A DNA stretch of 64,000 nucleotides from Candidatus Phytoplasma tritici (GCF_000495255.1 NZ_AVAO01000001.1:114358-178357), one strand, 5' to 3'; counted from the first letter of the stretch, positions 48,849-58,875 are shown. Notes: generated by a model not told the origin, from the sequence alone. Numbers and translations: made by a program.

Positions 48849-50309
48849 GTGGTTAAAACAAAAGAAACAACACAAATTTTAATTAATGAAAAAAGAAATA
48901 GAAAATTTTTATTAGAAGGAAACTTATGGAAAGTCATTTTTTATTTTACCTTTCCTATTATTATTTATTGGATTTTTCAAAATGCATCAGATGCTATTGA
49001 CCTTTTTATTTTAAAAAGAAATCAAATTTCAGATAATCAACTCACTTTTGTAAGTCGCGTACATATATTTAAAGGTATTCTTATTCCTTTTGGTATTTCT
49101 ATTGCCACAGGAGGGGTTATTTTAGTGGGGCGCGCTTATGGACAAAATAATGTTAATAAAATGCACCTTTATTTGGCAAAAACTTTTGTTCTTTCCATTT
49201 TAACAGGTTTTATTTTAGTTTTTTTATGCATTTTTGTTTTCAAAAGTTTTATTGCAACTAATATTTTAAAAATTAGTCAAAATGCAATTGAAAACAATGA
49301 AGGTATTAAATATTATAATCTTATTATATTGTCACTTGTTTGTATAATTATAAATACAGTTTTTTTAAGTTTGGAGCGTGCCAAAGGTAATAACAAAATT
49401 GCCCTTTTTTTAAATATTTTGAACGCTTCTATTAAAATTATTTTTTCTTTTGTTCTTTTTCATTATTGGAATTCTTCCATGGTTTCTTTGGCTTTGGTTA
49501 CTTTGATTTCTAACGGAATTGTTACTTTATTTGCTTTGTGGTTTTTATTTTTTGATAGTAAAAATCCCTTCCGTATTATTTTATCCAAAATCAGTTTTGA
49601 TAAAGAATTTTTGAAAAAACTTTCCAAATTAGCTATTCCTGTTTGTGCTAGTATTAGCATTTATAGTGTTGGAAAATTAATTGTAAGTATCATTGTTAAA
49701 GAATGGTACGGTGATCCTAAAGGAATTAGTAGTTCTCAAATTGGAGCTAATTTAGCTTTAGCAGTGACTATCAATAATGTCTTTTATAATGCTCTTAATT
49801 CTTTTTCTGATTCCCAAAATGCTATTATATCTCAAAATTTAGGCCATAATAACCTTAATAGAGTCTTTGAAGCATTCAAAAAAATTATTTTTTGTATGTG
49901 TGTTTTGGCTTTGATAGGTTCTTTGATTAATATTTTTGGTTATAAAATAATTTTGCCATTATTTCATGGTAGTCCTTGGGAAAATATTCCTATTTTGGAA
50001 CAAGACGCTTTCCGTACACTATTATTTTTTGAAACAACTAGTTTATGGTTATCGTGTGGTTCTATTATTATGTTTAATTTTTTATTAGCTTTCAAACGCG
50101 TAGGACCTTCAGTTTATCTGAATTTTTTAAGAACTTTAATTCGTATCTTTTTTATTGTTCTTTTTTCCAAACACTTTTTAAATCAAGGTGTAATTGGAGT
50201 AGGTTTGAGTATTTTTCTTAGTAATTTTATTTGTTTTATCATTACATTATTAATTTTTGCAACTTTTTATCTTAAATTAAAACGTGATAAAACATTTGAA
50301 CAAGATTAA
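48849..50309 (+). CDS. MATE-family multidrug/metabolite exporter
   Basis: The 486-residue protein has about twelve membrane helices in two MatE repeats, starting LWKVIFYFTFPIIIYWIFQNASDAIDLFILKR. It likely exports organic cations or toxins in exchange for Na+ or H+. The start is GTG, six bases behind GGAGG; no upstream in-frame ATG fits. A terminator shared with the convergent metal ATPase follows. Confidence 0.87.
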   Translation: MVKTKETTQILINEKRNRKFLLEGNLWKVIFYFTFPIIIYWIFQNASDAIDLFILKRNQISDNQLTFVSRVHIFKGILIPFGISIATGGVILVGRAYGQNNVNKMHLYLAKTFVLSILTGFILVFLCIFVFKSFIATNILKISQNAIENNEGIKYYNLIILSLVCIIINTVFLSLERAKGNNKIALFLNILNASIKIIFSFVLFHYWNSSMVSLALVTLISNGIVTLFALWFLFFDSKNPFRIILSKISFDKEFLKKLSKLAIPVCASISIYSVGKLIVSIIVKEWYGDPKGISSSQIGANLALAVTINNVFYNALNSFSDSQNAIISQNLGHNNLNRVFEAFKKIIFCMCVLALIGSLINIFGYKIILPLFHGSPWENIPILEQDAFRTLLFFETTSLWLSCGSIIMFNFLLAFKRVGPSVYLNFLRTLIRIFFIVLFSKHFLNQGVIGVGLSIFLSNFICFIITLLIFATFYLKLKRDKTFEQD

Positions 50310-50403
50310 ATAATTTATATATTTTATATATTGTAACAACTTTTATTCAAAATTAATACTCTTTTTAAATTATACTTTTAATCTATCTTAAAATATGTAA
50401 ATA

Positions 50404-50433
50404 AAAAACCACTCTTTTGGGGTGGTTTTTTTG
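50404..50433. terminator. Bidirectional terminator between the MATE and metal-ATPase genes
   Basis: AAAAAACCACTC and GGGGTGGTTTTTTT form a stem around TTTT, with an A run on one side and T run on the other. Confidence 0.8.
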
Positions 50434-50489
50434 TCTTTATACTTTCTTTTATAATGAGGTTAATAAAGTTTTATTTTGTTTTAAATAAA

Positions 50490-52490
50490 TTATTTATTAA
50501 AAGATTTTTTATTAGTCTTTTTGTCTTTTAGTTTGGGGTTTTTGGGGTTTTGTAAAAGTCTTAATCCATTGAAAATAACTAAAATTGTGCTTCCCTCATG
50601 GCAAGTGACCGCCCAAGGTAAATTCATGTCTCCAAAAAGATTACAAAGATTCAAGATACAAACTACTAACATAGCAAAAATAATATTTTGCCAGATGATT
50701 TTGCGTAGTTTGATAGCTACTTGGTGAGTATAGATAATTTTTGATAAATCATTTTTCATTAAAACTGCATCTGCTACATCCATTGCCACATCAGTACCGT
50801 TTTGCATTGCAATTCCTACATCAGCAGCTGTAAGGGCAGGAGCATCATTAACACCATCACCTACCATCACTGTAGTGCCTTTTTCTTTTTGTAGTTCTTG
50901 AACTTTTTCTAGTTTGTAGGCAGGTAGAATATCTCCCCAAGCTGCTTTTAGATGAAGTTTTTTTTGTAATATGCAAGCGCTTTGTTGGGTGTCTCCTGTA
51001 ATTACTGCAGTATAGATGTTTTTATTGTTGAAGTATTGCATCAAATGATAAGCTTGAGGACGCAATTTATCCAAAAGTGCTAAAACCATAATAATGTGAT
51101 TATTACAACTAAAATAAACGATGGTTTTACCTTCTGATAAAAATTTTTGAGTTTGGGTTTGTAAAGATTCAGAGATTGGGGTTTTTGTAAAAGCAGTAGC
51201 TTTGGCAATTTTATAATGATTGTTTTGATAAAAAGCTTCAAGACCGATGCCAACTGAGTTAGTAATTTCCATTTGTAGATGAGATTTATGGTGGAAATGG
51301 TTTCTAATAGCTAGTGCTAAAGGATGGTTAGATTTTTGTTCCATTCCTAATAATATATCTAAATATTTGTGATACTTTTCTTCAGAGATTTTGGTTGCTA
51401 CATAAACATCAGTTACTTGAGGTTTGCCTTCAGTAAGGGTGCCTGTTTTGTCGCATGCAAAAGCTTTGATGTTTGCCATTTTTTCCAAAGATCTGCCTTT
51501 TTTGAATAAAATCCCTTTTTTAGTGAGGTTAGAAATAGCTGTAAGAGTGGAAGGAATGTCAGCGGCAGCTAGGGCACATGGAGATGATACAGTTAAAAAA
51601 ATTATTGTTTTTTTTAACCATGCGCTAAATTGGGAATTGGAATTACTTGGTCCAGCAAAATGTATTATTCCTGCAAGACCAACAACAACAACAACTATTG
51701 CCATAACAGTTTTTACGTAAATTGGTTCTATTTTTTTAATTAAAGTAGCAGTTTTGGAAATGTTGTTTTGAGTTTGGCTTACCAATCTTACAATTTGTGC
51801 AAAAACAGTCTTTTCGTTAGTAGCTGTGACACGCATAACAAAATGGTTGCTGCCGTTAATGGTACTGCCGTAGATAAAATCGCCTGGTTGTTTGTCGCAA
51901 GGAATGCCTTCACCTGTAATGTTAGCTTCGTTAATGTTGGGGTTGCCTGAAACAATGACGCCGTCAGTAGGGATTTGGTCGCCTGGTAAAATTAAGACCA
52001 AATCATTTATTTTGAGTAGTTTGGAAGGAATAATTTCAGTACTGCCGTCTTCTTTTTGTAATCTTGCTTCTGCTACTTGAAGTTTTAAGAGATTTTTGAT
52101 TTCTTTTTGACTTTTTGCCTCGACGTATTCTTCTAAAAAAGAAGCTCCTGAAAATATGACAATTAATAAAATTCCGTCGTTGTAGTTTTGTAAATATAAA
52201 GCTCCTAGAGCAGCTAAAGTCATTAAAATATGAATGTTGGGAGTGAATTTTTTAAATTTGCAAGTATCTTGCCAAGTTTCTATAAAACCTTCTAAAATGA
52301 CATGATAGCCGATTAAAAATAAAAGTGCCAAAGAAACAAGGACTAATATTAATGTGTTTGTGTTTTTGTAATAATGCAAATATAGAGCAAATAAACTATA
52401 TAAAAATGTTCCTATAACAAAACAAATTAATGTTTTTTTATCGTTGTTTTCGTGATTTTGGATGGATGAAGAATTTCTGCAACAAAACAA
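50490..52490 (-). CDS. P1B-type heavy-metal ATPase, SPC/HEGST subtype
   Basis: The 666-residue metal pump has the actuator motif TGEGIP, the membrane metal site SPC (303-305), phosphorylated Asp347 in CDKTGTLTEG, the class-specific NHPLALAI and the hinge GDGVNDAPAL. The last helix region has HEGST (631-635). SPC plus HEG(G/S)T marks the P1B-4 subgroup, linked to cobalt, iron or zinc efflux. There is no N-terminal CxxC domain, only a short start with CC. TTG is used as start, ten bases after AGAGG. No regulator is adjacent. Confidence 0.9.
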   Translation of the reverse strand: MFCCRNSSSIQNHENNDKKTLICFVIGTFLYSLFALYLHYYKNTNTLILVLVSLALLFLIGYHVILEGFIETWQDTCKFKKFTPNIHILMTLAALGALYLQNYNDGILLIVIFSGASFLEEYVEAKSQKEIKNLLKLQVAEARLQKEDGSTEIIPSKLLKINDLVLILPGDQIPTDGVIVSGNPNINEANITGEGIPCDKQPGDFIYGSTINGSNHFVMRVTATNEKTVFAQIVRLVSQTQNNISKTATLIKKIEPIYVKTVMAIVVVVVGLAGIIHFAGPSNSNSQFSAWLKKTIIFLTVSSPCALAAADIPSTLTAISNLTKKGILFKKGRSLEKMANIKAFACDKTGTLTEGKPQVTDVYVATKISEEKYHKYLDILLGMEQKSNHPLALAIRNHFHHKSHLQMEITNSVGIGLEAFYQNNHYKIAKATAFTKTPISESLQTQTQKFLSEGKTIVYFSCNNHIIMVLALLDKLRPQAYHLMQYFNNKNIYTAVITGDTQQSACILQKKLHLKAAWGDILPAYKLEKVQELQKEKGTTVMVGDGVNDAPALTAADVGIAMQNGTDVAMDVADAVLMKNDLSKIIYTHQVAIKLRKIIWQNIIFAMLVVCILNLCNLFGDMNLPWAVTCHEGSTILVIFNGLRLLQNPKNPKLKDKKTNKKSFNK

Positions 52491-52643
52491 ATTTTTTGTA
52501 CCTCTTTGCTTATTTTTTTTGGATAAATATTTTAGTAATTTAAAGTGTGTTTGTGATGAGTGGGTTTTTAGTTTGGTGTTTTTTAGTTTTGCATTTGAAA
52601 AAGTTTTTTAATAAAATGGCGTTTTGAATTCAAAACATGTAAA

Positions 52644-52672
52644 AAAAATTCCAAAAAAATCTGGAATTTTTT
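52644..52672 (-). terminator. Terminator after spoVG
   Basis: AAAAATTCCA and TGGAATTTTT pair around an AT-rich loop, just past the spoVG stop on the minus strand. Confidence 0.65.
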
Positions 52673-52686
52673 AAAGATAATAATTA

Positions 52687-52986
52687 TTAATTTTCAGAAT
52701 TTTGAGAAAAATCTTCTTCTTGTGGAGGGTTATCTAGCAAATCTTGGTATTTGGTTTTGATGCAATTTTCAATTAGTTGACGGGTTTCTGAATTTATGGG
52801 ATGAGCGATATCTCTAAAGTTTCCTTTGGAAGTTTTTCTACTTGGCATAGCAATAAATATACCCCTTTCTCCTTCTATAATTCTGATGTCATTAACTACA
52901 AATTGGTTTTCAAAAGTGATTGAAGAAACTCCTCTTAATCTACTTTCACCGTTGATTTTTCTAATTTTTACATCAGTAACTTTCAT
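52687..52986 (-). CDS. spoVG: SpoVG-family RNA-binding regulator
   Basis: The 99-residue product begins MKVTDVKIRKINGESRLRGVSSITFENQFVVNDIRIIEGERGIFIAMPSRKTSKGNFRDIAHPIN, a nearly ideal SpoVG pattern. Family members bind RNA and DNA and tune gene expression in many Firmicutes. The C-terminal 20 residues are acidic. GGAGG in the leader precedes the ATG. Confidence 0.95.
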   Translation of the reverse strand: MKVTDVKIRKINGESRLRGVSSITFENQFVVNDIRIIEGERGIFIAMPSRKTSKGNFRDIAHPINSETRQLIENCIKTKYQDLLDNPPQEEDFSQNSEN

Positions 52987-53251
52987 TTCTTAAGCCTCCA
53001 GTTTTGCTTCATTTTATATTAAATGCTAAATTATTATTCGTTATTTATTATTTATGGTTTGTTTAATGATACAAATTACAAATAAAATATAAATAATTAT
53101 TTGATGCAGTTAATATTTTAATGGTTTTTTAATTTTAAAAAGATTAATATTTAATTTTTTGATATTGATGTTTAATATCAGAAAAAAAGGGAAAATTATT
53201 TCCTAATTAGTTTTGTGATTTATTTTATAAATATGAAAAGTTTTATTATAT

Positions 53252-54058
53252 TTATGAAATATTAAAAAAAATAAACCATTTAACAGTTAATTTTTGAAAA
53301 GTTTCTAAAGTTACCTGTTCGGCTCTAATTTGTAAAGGGATGTGATGTTGTAAGAAAAAAGGAATAATGGTTTCTTTGGATAACAAAAATTGACAAGATA
53401 AGTTGTTGAGTAAAGTTTTTCTTTTTTGTTTAAAGGAGGTTTTTACAAACTTGATAAATTGTTGCAAGAAAGTAGGGCAAATTTTGTTATTTTTAGTAAG
53501 TTTGATAACAATACTGTCTACTTTGGGTGCGGGAAAAAACATATGTCTTTTAACTTCTTGGATTTTTTCAATACTAAATATAAATTGAATAATTACAGAT
53601 AAAGCGTTATAATTTTTGTTATTGGGTTGAGCCAGTAAACGCATTCCTACTTCTTTTTGAATCATAATAGTAGCATCATTAATTTGGGGAGTGTCAATAA
53701 TTTTAAAAAGAATAGGTGAGGTAATATAATAAGGTAAGTTACCAATTAAACTTAATTGAGAGTTAGTACTAAAATAATGATCAAAATCTTTTAATAAATC
53801 TCTTTTTAAAAAATCATCATAAATAATATTAATATTGTTATTATTTTCAAAATTTAAAAAAGGTTTGAGAGTAGCATCAATTTCATAGGCTAAAACATGT
53901 TTAGCTTGAGGGACAATAATTTTGGTTAAAGCACCTTTGCCAGGTCCAATTTCTAAAACATTTTTGTCTGTGATGGAAGCCTTAGTTACAATTTTGTTTA
54001 ATAAATTAACATCTGTTAAAAAATTTTGACCGTATTTTTTTTTGTTTGTGTGATGCAT
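53252..54058 (-). CDS. rsmA: 16S rRNA dimethyladenosine transferase
   Basis: The 268-residue RsmA/KsgA enzyme dimethylates two adenines near the 3' end of 16S rRNA. KKYGQNFLTD is the family start, the SAM-binding loop is EIGPGKGALT (about 36), and the catalytic NLPYYITSPILF is near 107. AAGGAAAT precedes the ATG on the minus strand. Confidence 0.96.
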   Translation of the reverse strand: MHHTNKKKYGQNFLTDVNLLNKIVTKASITDKNVLEIGPGKGALTKIIVPQAKHVLAYEIDATLKPFLNFENNNNINIIYDDFLKRDLLKDFDHYFSTNSQLSLIGNLPYYITSPILFKIIDTPQINDATIMIQKEVGMRLLAQPNNKNYNALSVIIQFIFSIEKIQEVKRHMFFPAPKVDSIVIKLTKNNKICPTFLQQFIKFVKTSFKQKRKTLLNNLSCQFLLSKETIIPFFLQHHIPLQIRAEQVTLETFQKLTVKWFIFFNIS

Positions 54059-54153
54059 TTGATTTCCTTAAATAAAATTGACATTGATGTTGGCTTTTTG
54101 GGTTTGTAGGATAGTTGCGAATTGGGGTAATTTGTTTTGGGGGAGTTTCGAGT

Positions 54154-55407
54154 TTATAAAGGGCGATAAAAAAATTTATTATCTTGTTTAGGACTACTTT
54201 TGATTAAACTTTTAATAATGGGGGATTCTTCTTTAAGACTTTTGAGTCCTCCTTGAGATTTAATTAAGATTTTGGTTTCAAATTTAGGCTTACTTTCGGA
54301 ATAAGCATTTTGAAAAGCAGCATTACTTGAAGTATAATATTTAATATAATTGGGGTTTTGACTGTGATATTGTTGCTTAATGTGTGCAATTTGTTCTTGG
54401 TTTTGGTCGTTATCATCTAAAATGTGCCAAATACGTCTATTGAGAAAATCATTACATAAATTTTTTAAAATGGCATCTTTACTATTTTTAAGATGTAGAA
54501 TTAAACCATTCATATAATAATCATCAATTGCTAAGTATTTATCTAGTTCAGTTTTATTGTTTACAAAATTATAAAAAGGTTGGATGTATGGGTCTGAAGG
54601 ATAGTTATTTTGTAGTAAATCATATAAACGTTTACAAATTTTTTCTAAAATAGCGCTATAAGCTCTTACTTTTGGATGATAATATACTTGCCAGAACATA
54701 TGATATCGGTTAATTAAATAATTTTCAATAGCAAAAACACCACTTTGTCTAAAGGCAATACATTTTTCGTTATTTTTGCTAGGATGAGGCTCAATTATCA
54801 TGCTACGCATTAAACGTTCTAAATCGATATGCCCATAAGTGGCACCTGTAAAATAAGAATCTCGTTCTAAATAATCTAGTCTGTCAATATCAATTTGGCT
54901 AGTTAAAATTTGTTCTATTAAGGGAAATTTCTTTGTTTTTTTAATCACACTAGCTACATCATCTTTGAAATTAGGGCTTATTTTGTCTAATAAATCTCTA
55001 ATTTCTTTGTTATTTTTTATGATGCGTGCACTTTGTGTTTCGTGGTTTACGTCAAATAAGGTTTCAAAAGAATGAGAATAAGCACCGTGTCCAATATCAT
55101 GTAACAAAGAAGATACTAGTAAAATTAATTTTTGGGTTTCAGAAAAGTGTTTTTTAATATTTGTGATTTTTAAAAACCGTCTTGCAAGTTCATAAACACC
55201 TAAACTGTGTGTAAAACGAGAATGTTCTGCTCCATGAAAGACGATGTTAGCACCGCTTAATTGTTTTATACGTCTTAATCTTTGGAAAACGGAAGTATCA
55301 ATTAATTTTTCAATCAATTCGTATTCCAGATAAATATAACCGTAGATAGGGTCACGAAAAACTTCAGATCTGAGAAACTTTTTAAAAGATGGATTGGTTG
55401 TTTGCAT
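54154..55407 (-). CDS. HD-superfamily phosphohydrolase (YwfO/SAMHD1-like)
   Basis: The 417-residue enzyme starts RDPIYGYIYLEYELIEKLIDTSVFQRLRRIKQLSGANIVFHGAEHSRFTHSLG and has the metal motif SSLLHDIGHGAYSHSFE with the later SQIDIDRLDYLERDS. This fits the bacterial dNTP triphosphohydrolase-like HD group, which removes excess dNTPs. The length is standard. Control of nucleotide pools is an inference from the family. Confidence 0.9.
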   Translation of the reverse strand: MQTTNPSFKKFLRSEVFRDPIYGYIYLEYELIEKLIDTSVFQRLRRIKQLSGANIVFHGAEHSRFTHSLGVYELARRFLKITNIKKHFSETQKLILLVSSLLHDIGHGAYSHSFETLFDVNHETQSARIIKNNKEIRDLLDKISPNFKDDVASVIKKTKKFPLIEQILTSQIDIDRLDYLERDSYFTGATYGHIDLERLMRSMIIEPHPSKNNEKCIAFRQSGVFAIENYLINRYHMFWQVYYHPKVRAYSAILEKICKRLYDLLQNNYPSDPYIQPFYNFVNNKTELDKYLAIDDYYMNGLILHLKNSKDAILKNLCNDFLNRRIWHILDDNDQNQEQIAHIKQQYHSQNPNYIKYYTSSNAAFQNAYSESKPKFETKILIKSQGGLKSLKEESPIIKSLIKSSPKQDNKFFYRPL

Positions 55408-55516
55408 TGATTTTATTGAGGATAATTTTTAATTAAGTTTATTGGGTTTTGTAATTTTTATCCTTATCCGTTTTACCTCTTTCTTGTTGTTTGCGTTTTT
55501 AAGAATAGTTTTTATT

Positions 55517-55565
55517 GAGCGAAAGACACAAATGAAAGGAAATTTATGTCTTTCGTTCAATAAAA
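55517..55565. repeat. Long hairpin between the HD hydrolase and pduL genes
   Basis: TTGAGCGAAAGACA and TGTCTTTCGTTCAA form a 14-bp stem with one G-U or A-C mismatch and an 18-base purine-rich loop. Neither strand has a clear T run behind it, so it is not a plain terminator. Confidence 0.6.
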
Positions 55566-55711
55566 AAATAAAATAATTGTTAGTTATGTTTTTAGTTTTG
55601 CTAAGGGGTGAAAATAAATATAGGTTATAAGGTCTTTGGGGGTTAGTTGCAAGATCCTTATAACGCAAGAATTTAAGTTAAAAAAATTATTTTTTTATTT
55701 TGTTTAATGAT

Positions 55712-56287
55712 TTATTTCAGTAATTTAACAGTATCGCCATTTTTGAGTAAAAAAGCACTGCCGTCATCGGTATCTAAGTGACATTCAAGTTTAAAATCAG
55801 GGTGGACTCTGCACAAAACTTGTTTTAAGATTCCAGGTTTAGTGCTTTCAATTTCAATACTTACCATTTGTTTGTCAGTAATGCCAAAATTTTTTGCATC
55901 TTGGTTAGATAAATGAATGTGTCTGTTGGCAATAATAACACCTTCTTCGATGTCTACTTGACCTTTGGGACCTATTAAAGTGGCTTTGCCTGAACCTTTA
56001 ATATCGCCTGAAGATCTAACAGGAGCTGTAAATCCGTGTCTTAGAGCATCACTTTGACTAATTTCTACTTGGTCAAAAGGTCTTGTGGGTCCTAAAATCC
56101 GAACTTGTGGAAGAATTTTTCCTGATGGACTAATAACATCAATTTTTTCTTGGGCTGCAAATTGTCCTGTTTGCTTGAGTTGTTTGAAAAAAGTGAGTTG
56201 ATAATTTTTTTGACCGAATAAAATATCAATTGTTTCTTGTGATAGGTGAGTGTGTCTTCCTGAGATTCCTATTGGAATGTGATACAT
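55712..56287 (-). CDS. pduL: Phosphotransacylase, PduL type
   Basis: The 191-residue product has two copies of the PduL beta-barrel motif: IPIGISGRHTHLSQ at the N-terminus and GVIIANRHIHLSNQD near 117, supplying the zinc-binding histidines. It interconverts acyl-CoA and acyl-phosphate, so it can replace Pta in making acetyl-phosphate for ATP synthesis. The ATG at 56287 is six bases after GGAGG; an upstream ATG at 56308 lies before that site. No compartment-targeting N-terminal helix is present. Confidence 0.92.
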   Translation of the reverse strand: MYHIPIGISGRHTHLSQETIDILFGQKNYQLTFFKQLKQTGQFAAQEKIDVISPSGKILPQVRILGPTRPFDQVEISQSDALRHGFTAPVRSSGDIKGSGKATLIGPKGQVDIEEGVIIANRHIHLSNQDAKNFGITDKQMVSIEIESTKPGILKQVLCRVHPDFKLECHLDTDDGSAFLLKNGDTVKLLK

Positions 56288-56308
56288 CTTTGCCTCCATT
56301 GTTTGCAT

Positions 56309-57055
56309 TTACAGCTTTATTATAACATTTTTATTATAAAATGCCTATTATTTTTATATATATTTTAATTTTTTTATTAAAGAATTGGTAAAAATTTTTG
56401 GTTAATAAATAATATATAATTTTTAGTAATTCACCTTATTATAACATGGATTATTAGAAATATTGAAGGTATTTTGTTTATTTTGTTGTTTTATTGTTTT
56501 GTTATGTTATATTTTTTAATGACAAATAAAAAAGACCCTTTGTAAAATAGAGTCTAGGGATTGGAAGTTAATTAACCCTTCATCAAAAAACCTTTCAATA
56601 AATAGGAAGTAAAAAACTTTAGAATTGATTATTTTCGAACATTCGCCCCCGAACATAAAAATGATGATTCTCAGTTTAAAAATCTTTTAATTCGAGACTT
56701 AATAAACCACTAAATAGAACTAAATTACCAATGCCCTAAATATCTCCTAGAATAAGATAAAGACTTTTTCGTGTATGAAGTTGAATATGATACTAATAAA
56801 GAAAACAAACATGGAAGTACAATCACAAATATATGTTACCTCCACTTCAACCCAATTAAAAAAAGAAGAATCATACAAAACAAGATTAAGGGGATAAAAT
56901 CATATGACTAAACAATTATAATTTGTGTTTAACCATTAATTATATAATAATCTCAACACCAAAATCTAAAATAACCCCCCTAAAGTGCATTATTTTGCCC
57001 CTTAATTACAGTTAAAATAATTATTTAAACCCCCCTAATTATTAAAATCCCAACT
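56309..57055 (+). pseudogene. Decayed gene of mobile-unit type
   Basis: The plus strand from 56519 reads MTNKKDPL, then FRIDYFRTFAPEHKNDDSQFKNLLIRDLINH and DFFVYEVEYDTNKENKHGSTITNICYLHFNPIKK, broken by stops and shifts. I recognise no family. Two ACCCCCCTAA sequences (56974, 57029) lie between this remnant and the next terminator. Confidence 0.4.
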
Positions 57056-57084
57056 AAGACTCTTATTATGAGAGTCTTTTTTTA
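57056..57084 (+). terminator. Intrinsic terminator in the accessory zone
   Basis: AAGACTCT and AGAGTCTT pair around TATTATG and lead into seven T. Confidence 0.7.
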
Positions 57085-57119
57085 TACCCAATTTTAAAAA
57101 AGGGAGCAAAAAAATGCAA

Positions 57120-57640
57120 ATAACCAAACTAAACTAAAGAGAACCTCGCAATTGTATAAACATAGACAAAAATACATTAATGCATCAGAAATAGGTAGTA
57201 TCACTGGAAATGATAAATTAGAACCTTAGAAAAATTAGTCCATGATAAAATATTTGGAATAACTTTTACAAGCAATAAATACACTGAACACAGTAATAAA
57301 ACTTAACCACTAGAACGCAGTTTCTTTGAAAAAAACAACTAAATTAAATTTTCCTGATAAAATCTTTACGGATGATGAAGTCTAAATATTTTCTTAATCA
57401 CTTGATAGATATATTTCTAAAAACAACACTTTTTAGAAATTAAATAACCTTATGTTGACGAAAACAAAAAAAATATCAACATCTTGGAATGTTTTCTTTT
57501 CCTATCATGAAGTCCCTGTTAACTACTGGTCCCAAGTTCAATTTCAACTCTAATTTTCGCAAGCGAACTTAGCTTACTTTTTAGTTTATTTTAATGACAT
57601 AAATTATTGTTTAGTTCGACACATCAAAATATTTTAATCA
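57120..57640 (+). pseudogene. Broken YqaJ-like viral recombinase/exonuclease gene
   Basis: Fragments in shifting frames read INASEIGSITGND, KLVHDKIFGITFTSNKYTEH, PLERSFFEK, then LEIKCPYVDENKKNINIL and FSYHEVPVNYWSQVQFQLYFSQANLAYFLVYF. The order (ASEIG, TEHGxxxEP, EIKCP, YWxQVQxQL, A-YF) is that of YqaJ-family nucleases used by phages for recombination. At least four shifts or stops break it. It suggests an ancient phage-like or mobile-unit insertion. A smaller relative lies near 19.6 kb. Confidence 0.6.
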
Positions 57641-58046
57641 AAAATAAACACAAAGCTATCGGGTTAAAAAAACACATTCCATGTATAAATATATATCCAA
57701 ATTCCAATAAAAATCTTCACTAACAGTTTTATAACACTTTCAATATCTAAAATTCTTTGTCAAAACCAAACCTTTTTAAGGAATGATATTTTTATTATAT
57801 TATATCGATAATGATACTCGAATGATACTCGATACTCGATATTATTGTTGTATAATTTATTTATTATTATTTTTCGATATATAAATAACTTCTTATTTTT
57901 CTTTTCCATTATAATAAAAAGATTTTTTTAAATAAACCAAACACAATCCCTTAACGCGTTTAAGCGCTAACAAAAATTATAAGTACACACAAATAAAAGA
58001 AGAATAAAAATAACCCTCCAGTTGCGCACCCCCTTTGAAATTTAAA
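57641..58046. other. Gene-free stretch with a short direct repeat
   Basis: AATGATACTCG occurs twice in a row at 57810-57831 and is followed by ATACTCG. I see no coding sequence or other structure. Confidence 0.4.
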
Positions 58047-58164
58047 AAAATATTTTCTTTAGTCTGAAAAGATATGAAATTATTTAATTAATTTTTTAGT
58101 CTTAAAGAATAATTTTAGAGACAAAATTTGTCTAAAAAAACGGAACAGTGCAATATTTTAATTT
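58047..58164 (+). repeat. Left copy of a diverged direct repeat of about 115 bp
   Basis: It aligns with 61086-61199 in the same orientation over its whole length, with shared blocks such as AAAATATTTTCTT, GAAAAGATATGA, TTAAAGAA and AATTTTA. I estimate about three quarters identity by eye. The copies bracket the two secreted-protein genes and the protease wreck. Confidence 0.7.
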
Positions 58165-58254
58165 GTAATATTATTAGATATGTTAAAATATAATTACATG
58201 AAGATATTTTAATTCAAGTGTTGATAAAAATTAAATAAAAAAGGAGATCTATAA

Positions 58255-58875
58255 TTGTTAAAAAAATTAGTTAAAAATAATTATTTAGTTTTTTTGATTT
58301 TAATAACATTAATTATGATTTTTTCCTCATTAATATTTAGTAAAAAAATTTTTGCGCACAATACAACAAATATACAACAAAAACAATCTAATGAAATTTT
58401 AGAAGTAAAAAATAAGAAATTTAATTTTGTGGATTGTGAAAATTTTTCTCTCTTGGCTTTAAATAGAATTAATTTATTTAATTTAGGGATAACAATAAAT
58501 CCTAATGATGTTGAAAAATTAAATGATATTACTCAAAAATGTTGTGATATAATCAATATCAATAGCGCATCTTCAAATAAGTTTAAAAGTCAAATATCTG
58601 TTAAAGAATCTTCGAATAAAAATTTAGTAATAATTGTAAATAATTTGAAAAAAGTTATTATCAATAATTCAATTCATAATATTATAGAAATCCATGATAC
58701 TTTTACAAATTGGAATCAGTATTTTAAAAATTGTTGCGATATATTATTATCATCTCTGATTGAATGTAGCGAAACATATTCGGATGATGAATCTGAGTCT
58801 ATTTTAATTTTTATGGCTTCTCAAATAACAGGTATGTTATCAGATATGTTAATACCATATATTCTATCTAATTAA
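58255..58875 (+). CDS. Putative secreted protein of unknown family
   Basis: The 206-residue product has a classical signal peptide (hydrophobic 12-29, likely cleavage after Ala35 in KIFAHN) not of SVM sequence. The mature part of about 170 residues has five cysteines, two CC pairs among them, and many Asn and Ile; no domain is recognised. The start is TTG, eight bases after AAGGAG, with no alternative in range. A terminator follows. It lies in the accessory zone, with another secreted-protein gene facing it at 61 kb. A host-directed role is possible but unproven. Confidence 0.7.
   Translation: MLKKLVKNNYLVFLILITLIMIFSSLIFSKKIFAHNTTNIQQKQSNEILEVKNKKFNFVDCENFSLLALNRINLFNLGITINPNDVEKLNDITQKCCDIININSASSNKFKSQISVKESSNKNLVIIVNNLKKVIINNSIHNIIEIHDTFTNWNQYFKNCCDILLSSLIECSETYSDDESESILIFMASQITGMLSDMLIPYILSN

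Noticed and set aside
55429..55668. Minus-strand frame of 79 codons
   Set aside because: It runs through the long hairpin at 55517-55565 and has no ribosome site or recognisable sequence.
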